NCBI RefSeq assembly: GCF_001421765.1
Contig: NZ_LMLA01000009.1
Coordinates: 124,001-188,000 of the forward strand
Direction of reading: 5' to 3'
Origin: Sphingomonas sp. Leaf32
Lineage (GTDB): Bacteria > Pseudomonadota > Alphaproteobacteria > Sphingomonadales > Sphingomonadaceae
DNA length: 64,000 nt
Positions 54,854 through 62,971 of this stretch are shown in pieces. The notes beneath the pieces were generated by a model, which worked only from the letters and a program-made list of their open reading frames with translations, was not told the DNA's origin and searched no databases. Numbering within the stretch: the stretch's first letter is position 1; each line of letters begins with the position of its first letter. Made by a program: the position numbers and the translations under genes.

Positions 54854-55735
54854 ATGCTTTCGGGTCGTCTCGGACTGGAAAAGGCGCGCATCCCCCATGC
54901 CGACCGGCAGGGGCTGGTGTGGCTCGATCGCGGGCGGCTGGAGGTGGAGGACGGGTGTCTCCGCTTCGTGACGGCGGGTGGCGGCGCGCTGGTCGCGGGT
55001 GATTACCAGATCCCCTATCACGCCATCTCGATCGTGCTGCTGGGTCCGGGGTCCAGCGTCACGCACGACGCGCTGCGGCTGCTGGCGCGGCATGGCTGTG
55101 CGCTGGCGGCGATCGGCGACGGCGCGGTCCGCTTCTACACCGCGCCGCCGTTGATGCCCGACAGTTCGGCGCTGGCGCGCGCGCAGGTCCGCCGCTGGGC
55201 CGATCCGAAGCTGCGCATGGAAACCGCGCGGGCGATGTACGCGATGCGCTTTGGCGAGATCGTGCGGACCCGCGACATCACCGTGCTGCGCGGGCAGGAG
55301 GGCGCGCGGATCAAGCGCGCCTATGTCCTCGCCGCCGAACGCCATGGCATCGCGTGGAACGGCCGCCGCTACGACCGGGAGAACCCGGAGGCTGGCGACC
55401 TCGCGAACCAGGCGATCAACCATGCCGGGTCGGCGATGACCGCTGCGGCGGCGGTCGCGGTGGCATCGACCGGCGCGATCCCGCAACTGGGCTTCGTGCA
55501 TGAGGATTCGGGGCAGAGCTTCGTGCTCGACATCGCCGACCTGTATCGTCACGACGTATTGCTCGACATCGCGTTCGGCGCGGTGCGGGAAGCGCGGGCG
55601 CATGGTGCGGCTCCCATCGAACGGCTGGTGCGCAAACGCGCCGCGCTGCTGTTTCGCCAGCGCAGCCTGATTCCGGGCATGATCGACCGGATCAAGGCGC
55701 TGATCCTGGCCGAACCGGCTTCGGCAACGACCTGA
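54854..55735 (+). CDS. cas1: CRISPR integrase Cas1 (type I-E)
   Basis: With Cas2, Cas1 inserts new spacers at the leader end of the array. The 293-residue protein has the metal-binding triad expected of Cas1: Glu149 in RGQEGARIKRAY, His216 in GFVHEDSG and Asp226 or Asp229 in LDIADLYR. The N-terminal beta domain (LSGRLGLEKARIP) is type I-E like. It follows cas6e with no gap, and its stop shares one base with the cas2 start (TGATG). All catalytic residues are present, so adaptation should be possible. Confidence 0.96.
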   Translation: MLSGRLGLEKARIPHADRQGLVWLDRGRLEVEDGCLRFVTAGGGALVAGDYQIPYHAISIVLLGPGSSVTHDALRLLARHGCALAAIGDGAVRFYTAPPLMPDSSALARAQVRRWADPKLRMETARAMYAMRFGEIVRTRDITVLRGQEGARIKRAYVLAAERHGIAWNGRRYDRENPEAGDLANQAINHAGSAMTAAAAVAVASTGAIPQLGFVHEDSGQSFVLDIADLYRHDVLLDIAFGAVREARAHGAAPIERLVRKRAALLFRQRSLIPGMIDRIKALILAEPASATT

Positions 55736-56046
55736 TGCCGCTGACGGTGGTCATCACTCGCGATGTCGAGGACCGCTATCGCGGCTTTCTCGGCTCGGCG
55801 ATGCTGGAACTGGCGCCGGGTGTCTATGCCCAGCCGCGCATGAGCGCCGGCGTGCGCGGCCGCATCTGGACCGTGGTGGAGGAATGGCACGGGCGGTTGC
55901 GGCGCGGCAGCATCGTGATGTGCTGGGCCGAACCCTCGTCCGCCGGTGGTCTCGGCCTGTCGGTGCTGGGCGAACCGCCCAAGGACGTGGTCTCGCACGA
56001 CGGCATCCTCCTGGTCCGCCGCGCGCTCGGCTCCCGCACCCTGTAA
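55735..56046 (+). CDS. cas2: CRISPR adaptation protein Cas2 (type I-E)
   Basis: This 103-residue Cas2e begins MPLTVVITRDVEDRYRGFL, with GVYAQPRMSAGVRGRIWTVV around residue 30, as in the E. coli-type subfamily (94 residues or so). It forms the central dimer of the Cas1-Cas2 spacer-integration complex. It is the last gene of the drm/cascade series; the array leader begins right after it. Confidence 0.95.
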   Translation: MPLTVVITRDVEDRYRGFLGSAMLELAPGVYAQPRMSAGVRGRIWTVVEEWHGRLRRGSIVMCWAEPSSAGGLGLSVLGEPPKDVVSHDGILLVRRALGSRTL

Positions 56047-56106
56047 AACCCGTTTTGCAAGACGCTCTTTGACATAGTAAACAACTTCCGTAACTTATGG
56101 CCTAGA
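56047..56106 (+). promoter_or_regulatory. CRISPR leader (60 bp)
   Basis: This short stretch between cas2 and the first repeat is noticeably AT-richer than its surroundings (for example CATAGTAAACAACTTCCGTA). The leader is assigned to this side because it is next to cas2 as in other type I-E loci, and because degenerate repeats lie at the far end of the array. Confidence 0.8.
56069..56096 (+). promoter_or_regulatory. Putative promoter of the CRISPR array
   Basis: A perfect -35 hexamer TTGACA at 56069-56074 is followed after 16 bases by TAACTT as a possible -10. Transcription would then begin at about the first repeat. The -10 match is modest. Confidence 0.5.
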
Positions 56107-59100
56107 GTCTCCCCCGCACCCGCGGGGATCACCCCTATTGACGGTGATTTTGTCCGTCGTGATCGCAGTCTCCCCCGCACCCGCGGGGATCACCCCTTCT
56201 GTAGAAGCGCCGTTGCCGATCGCGACGAGTCTCCCCCGCACCCGCGGGGATCACCCCCGGCCGAGGACGTCGGGGGCGTACTGCTCGATGTCTCCCCCGC
56301 ACCCGCGGGGATCACCCCCGAATGGCTTCGACTGGGAAGGATGCGCTGACGTCTCCCCCGCACCCGCGGGGATCACCCCCGCTCGGCTTCTTCGGGCTCG
56401 ATGGTTCGGACGTCTCCCCCGCACCCGCGGGGATCACCCCTCTCCGGGGTCCACAAGGGCTCCGGGGGTCTCGTCTCCCCCGCACCCGCGGGGATCACCC
56501 CTCGATCAGCTTCGTTCCGACGACGAGTCGTTCGTCTCCCCCGCACCCGCGGGGATCACCCCCGCGCCTTCAACATGCTGGAGGCGGATAAGGGGTCTCC
56601 CCCGCACCCGCGGGGATCACCCCACGGCCGGAAATCGGTCATCTGGACTATCTTCGTCTCCCCCGCACCCGCGGGGATCACCCCACGATCGGAAAGCCAG
56701 TCGGGGTGTCAGCCGAGTCTCCCCCGCACCCGCGGGGATCACCCCACGCCCGGCTCTGCATCCGAGAGCCCGATCGCGTCTCCCCCGCACCCGCGGGGAT
56801 CACCCCTTCTCGACGAGCGCTGCCAAGGCGCACGCGCTGTCTCCCCCGCACCCGCGGGGATCACCCCCATGTGGCATCGCCCGCCAGCACGCCGGCCGGG
56901 TCTCCCCCGCACCCGCGGGGATCACCCCAGGTCGAGCAGCTTAGGACGCCTCACCTCCCCGTCTCCCCCGCACCCGCGGGGATCACCCCGGAATGCCGCT
57001 GTCGAGACCGATCGCCTTGAGGTCTCCCCCGCACCCGCGGGGATCACCCCCAAGCATGAGCGCGCAGGCTGAATGGCCCAGCGTCTCCCCCGCACCCGCG
57101 GGGATCACCCCCGCGCGGCGATTACCGGGCAACCGACGAAGGTGTCTCCCCCGCACCCGCGGGGATCACCCCACACGGATGGGATGGAGGCATGGCACCC
57201 CATCGTCTCCCCCGCACCCGCGGGGATCACCCCTTTGCAGGCCCACGCCGGGCCCGCAGGCCGAAGTCTCCCCCGCACCCGCGGGGATCACCCCCGCTCG
57301 AGGCCGGACGCGCGCAGCACGCCCGTGTCTCCCCCGCACCCGCGGGGATCACCCCCGAGCTGCGCCGCCAGGACGTCGACCGGCGTCGTCTCCCCCGCAC
57401 CCGCGGGGATCACCCCACGTCCCAACGGGTCGCCCAAGTCGGGGGATCGTCTCCCCCGCACCCGCGGGGATCACCCCGACAGCTTCGGTCGGTTCGGCCA
57501 GAACGGGGTGTCTCCCCCGCACCCGCGGGGATCACCCCAACATGCGGCTGCGCCTGAACCAGGTGAAGCCGTCTCCCCCGCACCCGCGGGGATCACCCCC
57601 ATCGGTGATTGGAACGGGGAAGCGCCATACGGTCTCCCCCGCACCCGCGGGGATCACCCCAGCTACTACGTCACCGACAGCGTTGCGATTACGTCTCCCC
57701 CGCACCCGCGGGGATCACCCCACGATCGCAGCGAACCCGGAAGCGGGTGAAATGTCTCCCCCGCACCCGCGGGGATCACCCCCCGCCATCGCTGACGGTG
57801 ACTGCTGCCGATCTGTCTCCCCCGCACCCGCGGGGATCACCCCCCCATCGCGCAGGCCCGCAACTTCCGCGACAGGTCTCCCCCGCACCCGCGGGGATCA
57901 CCCCATCGACGCCGCCGGCACAGACGAAGCGCGCCGGTCTCCCCCGCACCCGCGGGGATCACCCCGCACTGGCGGCGGGTCATGTCCGCTTCAATCGGTC
58001 TCCCCCGCACCCGCGGGGATCACCCCAGGTCAGGGGCCGGCAGATCGTCGTAGGACATGTCTCCCCCGCACCCGCGGGGATCACCCGCTGGCCGATGGTG
58101 GCGGCCTCTATCTATGGGTGTCTCCCCCGCACCCGCGGGGATCACCCCGGCTCCTACGACGATTGCAGCGGTGCGGAGCGGTCTCCCCCGCACCCGCGGG
58201 GATCACCCCCCGCGCAGCGCGTCGTTGCGGTGCTTGCGCCAGTCTCCCCCGCACCCGCGGGGATCACCCCCCGACGGCGAGATCGAGGATGTCGATCCCG
58301 GCGTCTCCCCCGCACCCGCGGGGATCACCCTTGGCCAACCCGCGCGGCGCTGGGCGGGCGTCGGTCTCCCCCGCACCCGCGGGGATCACCCCTCGTCAAA
58401 TACTGTTATTAGCCTCCCGTTTTCGTCTCCCCCGCACCCGCGGGGATCACCCCTCCATTGGTGATATGCGTTACGCAACCGACGCGTCTCCCCCGCACCC
58501 GCGGGGATCACCCCAGGCTGCCCGTTCTTATCCATTGCAATCTGATGTCTCCCCCGCACCCGCGGGGATCACCCCCCTGAACGTCACGACCAACGCAAAC
58601 GCCGCTAGTCTCCCCCGCACCCGCGGGGATCACCCCTCGAGCGCCCGCGGCGTCCTGTCGATGCCGGCGTCTCCCCCGCACCCGCGGGGATCACCCCCCA
58701 TCCCCGGCAGGCGCGGAGGCGAGGGCGGCGTCTCCCCCGCACCCGCGGGGATCACCCCCGATCTCGAACAGCGGCAGGCTATCGCACAAGGTCTCCCCCG
58801 CACCCGCGGGGATCACCCCTGATTGAGCGCCCCGCCGAGGGCGACGATATCGTCTCCCCCGCACCCGCGGGGATCACCCCCTAACCGACACGCTTCTAGC
58901 CGTGACCAACGCGTCTCCCCCGCACCCGCGGGGATCACCCCCGGCAATAACGTCTTCTTGAACCCCTTGGCGTGTCTCCCCCGCACCCGCGGGGATCACC
59001 CCGGGACGGGCGAAAGGTTCGGCGGCGAGCATGCGTCTCCCCCGCACCCGCGGGGATCACCCCCTGGTGCGGTGGCGCCGGGTCGGTCGGCCGCAGTCTC

Positions 59101-60771
59101 CCCCGCACCCGCGGGGATCACCCCCTTGCCGCTGCCGGAGCGCCGCCGTCAATGGCGTCTCCCCCGCACCCGCGGGGATCACCCCAATATGGTCGGCACC
59201 GGCATCACGTTTCAGGTGTCTCCCCCGCACCCGCGGGGATCACCCCGACTTGCCGGGCGCGATCAGCGCTGTCGGATCGTCTCCCCCGCACCCGCGGGGA
59301 TCACCCCTCGACGTCCTCGAAGAGCGGATCAAGGCGGACGTCTCCCCCGCACCCGCGGGGATCACCCCCTGCTCAAGCCCAAAATCCAGCTGGAAATCGA
59401 GTCTCCCCCGCACCCGCGGGGATCACCCCCTCATGGCCGTGTGGTGGCCGTTCCAGAAGGCGTCTCCCCCGCACCCGCGGGGATCACCCCGCGACCGAGC
59501 AGCAGGCGCTCGACCGGTTCATGTCTCCCCCGCACCCGCGGGGATCACCCCAGCATTACATCCGCCTCCCGACAAACACGACCGTCTCCCCCGCACCCGC
59601 GGGGATCACCCTTCATCCGGGGCGTGCTGTCGCGCTACACGGTCGTCTCCCCCGCACCCGCGGGGATCACCCCCCCGACGGCTATGCCGACCACATCATT
59701 TCGTCGTCTCCCCCGCACCCGCGGGGATCACCCCGACACCCGGAAAGCTATCAAAGACCTTCCTCAGTCTCCCCCGCACCCGCGGGGATCACCCATCAGG
59801 TTGCCGCGTTCCGTAAGGCTGGCGAGTGTCTCCCCCGCACCCGCGGGGATCACCCCTTGACGGCGTGTGTCGTGCTTTCGGGCGCGTCGTCTCCCCCGCA
59901 CCCGCGGGGATCACCCCGCACTGCGCAAGCCCAACAAGGCGATCACGCAGTCTCCCCCGCACCCGCGGGGATCACCCCCGGATAGCTGCCGAAAGGCTTG
60001 GTAGCCACATGTCTCCCCCGCACCCGCGGGGATCACCCCGGTATCACTGGCCTCCGTGCCGTCGATCCGCAGTCTCCCCCGCACCCGCGGGGATCACCCC
60101 GTCATCGACTATGCGTTCGTCGCGCGGGACGTGTCTCCCCCGCACCCGCGGGGATCACCCCCAGCGTAAGACGTGGGCGGCGCGTCCGTACACGTCTCCC
60201 CCGCACCCGCGGGGATCACCCCCGACGGAAGACCGGCTCACACGCGCGGTAGTGGTCTCCCCCGCACCCGCGGGGATCACCCCTATTCCGCGACGGCAAG
60301 ATAACGCTTCGCGACGTCTCCCCCGCACCCGCGGGGATCACCCCTTGACGCCTTGCGCCCGCAATACCTGGCCAATGTCTCCCCCGCACCCGCGGGGATC
60401 ACCCCCGGCTTCTTGCCGATGGCTTCTTGTGCCCGCTGTCTCCCCCGCACCCGCGGGGATCACCCCAACGGTTGCGTCAGGTCATCCGAACGGTAAGTGT
60501 CTCCCCCGCACCCGCGGGGATCACCCCCGGGCGCGTTTCGCCAAGGTGCTTTTCTAGCAGTCTCCCCCGCACCCGCGGGGATCACCCCTGCACTGAAAGG
60601 AGGTCGGATATGCCTAGCGCGTCTCCCCCGCACCCGCGGGGATCACCCCGTCTCCATGCCGCCATTGGCAATGGCGCGGGTGTCTCCCCCGCACCCGCGG
60701 GGATCAACCCGGAGCGGACCTGCTGACGTTGCTGGCCGAACAGTCTCCCCCGCACCCGCGGGGATCAACCT
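56107..60771 (+). CRISPR. Type I-E CRISPR array, 77 repeats and 76 spacers
   Basis: The 29-bp repeat starts GTCTCCCCCGCACCCG and ends CGGGGATCACCCC, with a CCCCGC/GCGGGG stem and ACCC loop. Repeat starts checked at 56107, 56168, 56229, 58059, 60682 and 60743 are all exact multiples of 61 bp apart, giving 32-bp spacers throughout. The last base varies in a few copies: G at the repeat starting 58059, T at 58303 and 59584, A at 59767. The final two repeats (60682, 60743) share an ATCAAC change, and the last ends in T. Orientation and sequence match E. coli-type I-E repeats, so transcription runs in the cas direction. No duplicate spacer was noticed by eye. Confidence 0.98.
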
Positions 60772-60803
60772 TACCCCGACCCTTTTGTCGTGCTGCGCCT
60801 AGC

Positions 60804-60832
60804 GTCTCCACGTACAATCGCGAGAATTACTT
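60804..60832 (+). repeat. Possible eroded terminal CRISPR repeat
   Basis: GTCTCC begins exactly 61 bp after the start of the last recognisable repeat and then diverges into ACGTACAATCGCGAGAA. The exact phase suggests the remains of a 78th repeat at the oldest end of the array. Only six leading bases match, so chance is not excluded. Confidence 0.4.
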
Positions 60833-60878
60833 CAGCCACCGATCTCCTTCAGCAAAGCAAATGACTCCATCCGCCCTA

Positions 60879-61958
60879 CTACGTCTGCACCTCGGCATCG
60901 GTCATCAAATCGTGCCCGGCCAACCATCGCACCACCTCCCCCGCGGCAGGGTGGTGGAGGGGGGTGTATTGGGATTGGAGGGTTGGGATGCGGATGTTCA
61001 AGCGGTCGTGGCCGGTGTCCTGCAGGGTCAGCAGGTCAGCCTGCAGCATCGCCGCCAGTTCCCGGCCCAGCAATGTCGTTGCCGCTTCGATAAAGGCGAT
61101 GGCGTAGGCGTAGTCCGGACCCTGGCGGTACAGCATCGGCAGGGTCAGGGCGGAGATGCAGGTCAGATGCGCCTGGATCGCCGGGTTGATCGCATGGCCG
61201 GTCAGCCACGGCGCGATGCCCGCGCTGCGGCCGGTGAACGCGCGCAGGTGGAGGTGGCGCGACATGCGGACGCCGTCGTTGACCGGGTAATTGTCCCACA
61301 GACACACCCGCCGCCCGAGCGCTTCGGCGACGCGGCGGAGGTGGCCGACGCCGATCTCGCGCGCGCAGACTTCCTCCCCGGTCCAGTAGACCTGCACCGC
61401 CGGGTCGAGCATCCGCCCAAGATCGCCGAGATAGTCCGCAGGACGCGCACCGAACACGCGGTCGAGGACCGGATCGTCGGAATAATAGGTCGGGCACATA
61501 TAGACCCGCGTCGCCCGCGTGATCCCGCCACAGAAATTGACCACCTCCGCCTGCCGCGCCGCCAGTTCGGGCAGGTCGCCGCGCAGGTCGTCGAACAGGA
61601 TGGCGAGGTCGTCGATGCCGATCGCGTCGAGATCGGCGATCCGCCGGGTGAGGTCGGCGCGGACGGCATCGTCGAAGGGATGGGTCGAGCCGATCGGGGT
61701 CAGCGCCATGCCGAAACGCATCCCCGCCGCGCGGACCTCCGCCGACAGTTGTGCCAATGTCTCGGTCTGCGCGGGGTCGTGGGCGGTGCGCCAGGTGCGG
61801 CGGAGCGCCGCGTCCGCCTTCGGTCCGTAATGATAGAAGCTGTAGCCGGCGGCAGCGAGCGTGTGGACGACATAGCCGCGTTCATCGGGGGTCCAGAGGC
61901 GGCCGAACCGGCCCTCGATCATGCCGAGGTCGGGGAGTGGCGATGCTGGTTCGGTCAT
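60879..61958 (-). CDS. GH84-like beta-N-acetylglucosaminidase (O-GlcNAcase family)
   Basis: This 359-residue protein matches the catalytic barrel of GH84. It has the opening MIEGRFGRLWTPDER near residue 13, SFYHYGPKAD near 40, the catalytic aspartate pair Asp123-Asp124 in ILFDDLRGD, VQVYWTGEEVC near 205 and LWDNYPVNDGVRM near 235. It should release terminal GlcNAc from a glycoconjugate by substrate-assisted hydrolysis. No signal peptide is seen, so a cytoplasmic or otherwise exported role is open. It stands alone, convergent with the CRISPR array, and has no defence-related partner, so it probably marks the right border of the island. Confidence 0.82.
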   Translation of the reverse strand: MTEPASPLPDLGMIEGRFGRLWTPDERGYVVHTLAAAGYSFYHYGPKADAALRRTWRTAHDPAQTETLAQLSAEVRAAGMRFGMALTPIGSTHPFDDAVRADLTRRIADLDAIGIDDLAILFDDLRGDLPELAARQAEVVNFCGGITRATRVYMCPTYYSDDPVLDRVFGARPADYLGDLGRMLDPAVQVYWTGEEVCAREIGVGHLRRVAEALGRRVCLWDNYPVNDGVRMSRHLHLRAFTGRSAGIAPWLTGHAINPAIQAHLTCISALTLPMLYRQGPDYAYAIAFIEAATTLLGRELAAMLQADLLTLQDTGHDRLNIRIPTLQSQYTPLHHPAAGEVVRWLAGHDLMTDAEVQT

Positions 61959-62241
61959 CGGCGGACTAGATACCAGTCGACCGAATGTGACAAGTGGCGT
62001 TGGACTGGTTTTAGCGGGACACCACTCGGTTCAGTTTGCCGAATGCTCAATGGAAGGCGACGACACATTGATGCTCGGCTGCGGTACTTTGGCGGTTTCT
62101 ACTGCCGTGCCTGCACTGGACGATACGCCTTGGCGAACGTCGGACATTGGTGGGACGCGGTCGTTGACAGCTGAATGAAAGAGCCTGAAAAAGTCCCTGC
62201 GAAAAGTAGTGCTATGCTGGTGCGGCGCGCGAGGGATACGC

Positions 62242-62691
62242 ATGGGCACGCTTAGCATTTGGTATGAACCGGAAGATGACTTTCTTGGCCTACTTACTGC
62301 GCAAGCGCGAAGTGGAAAGTTCGCCGGGCAAGGTAGCGCATGGTTCAATCGTTCCGAACTGATGGAGTTCGCGAGCCGCTTAGCTACCTATCCTCTGCCG
62401 TGGGGCACGGAGGTAACCTTACAGGGAGGCTACTGGGGCGCGGCTGCCAATGACGGGCTAACCCAAATCCACTTGCGCGTCGCTTTTAAGCCGCACGACC
62501 GCACGGGGCGCATACGCGTTAGTACGATCCTCACGGACCCCTATGAGGACATGCAAGCAGACGAACTTGCACACTCAACAAACCTCTATTTTCTCACCAC
62601 CTACAATCACGTCAGCACCTTTCGGCAGGAGCTACTGGCGCTGATCAGCGACCAAGGAGGCGTTGCTCAACTTCAAGGTGGCGAGGAATAG
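62242..62691 (+). CDS. Unrecognised small protein, lower-GC orphan
   Basis: This 149-residue soluble-looking protein (MGTLSIWYEPEDDFLG ...) has no signal peptide and no family that I can name. It is a mix of aromatic-rich strands (GSAWFNRSELMEFASRLATY; VTLQGGYWGAA) and an acidic, helical C-terminus. GAGGGA lies about 5 bases before the ATG, so it is likely a real gene. One hand-counted 60-base row is about 57 percent GC, below the 67-73 percent rows counted elsewhere, which hints at recent arrival. It sits beside the defence island, but no function is claimed. Confidence 0.6.
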   Translation: MGTLSIWYEPEDDFLGLLTAQARSGKFAGQGSAWFNRSELMEFASRLATYPLPWGTEVTLQGGYWGAAANDGLTQIHLRVAFKPHDRTGRIRVSTILTDPYEDMQADELAHSTNLYFLTTYNHVSTFRQELLALISDQGGVAQLQGGEE

Positions 62692-62766
62692 CGAACGACC
62701 GCAATTGGGCGAATAGCGGACGCGTCCGCCGTGGATCGTCCTCGGCACGTTGCATTCGGGGAAAGA

Positions 62767-62800
62767 AGCGGGACCCCGGATCAAGTCCGGGTGACGATGG
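62767..62800. repeat. Family B repeat, single arm
   Basis: AAGCGGGACCCCGGATCAAG followed by TCCGGGTGACGATGG is one arm of the CACCCCGGA family, between the orphan gene and the TonB receptor. The gap 62692-62971 shows nothing else besides a perfect ACCTATAGGT palindrome at about 62884, of unknown meaning. Confidence 0.65.
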
Positions 62801-62971
62801 GTTGGGGTGGCGGCCGATACGGCCTTGCCGTCGCGTATTCACGCCAGTACATACCAGATTGATACCACCTCTTTACACCACACCTATAGGTATACATACT
62901 CCCGGTCGACCGCGATGCGCGGGGGGAGGCATTGGCCGGGCTAATCGGCGGTGCGGCAGAGGGAGCAGAGC

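Noticed and set aside
56107..60771. Spacers aimed at genes inside this window
   Set aside because: None was noticed by eye, but an exhaustive comparison was not possible without a search.
56138..60802. Many long plus-strand reading frames rich in SPAPAGITP or LPRTRGDHP repeats
   Set aside because: They are translations of the CRISPR repeats; the 61-bp period and lack of start signals show they are not genes.
61967..61993. Possible minus-strand promoter TTGTCA / TATCTA before the GH84 gene
   Set aside because: The spacing is only 15 bases and the message would be leaderless; too weak to list as a feature.
62174..62254. Short frame MKEPEKVPAKSSAMLV upstream of the orphan gene
   Set aside because: Only 26 codons, out of frame with the orphan gene and without a clear ribosome-binding site.
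62031..62348. 105-residue minus-strand frame near the orphan gene
   Set aside because: No recognisable family, overlaps the start of the better-supported plus-strand gene, and no ribosome-binding site was found.
62859..62905. Promoter-like TTGATA / TATACA before the second TonB receptor
   Set aside because: The hexamers do not fall at an acceptable spacing; only the ACCTATAGGT palindrome was kept as a note.
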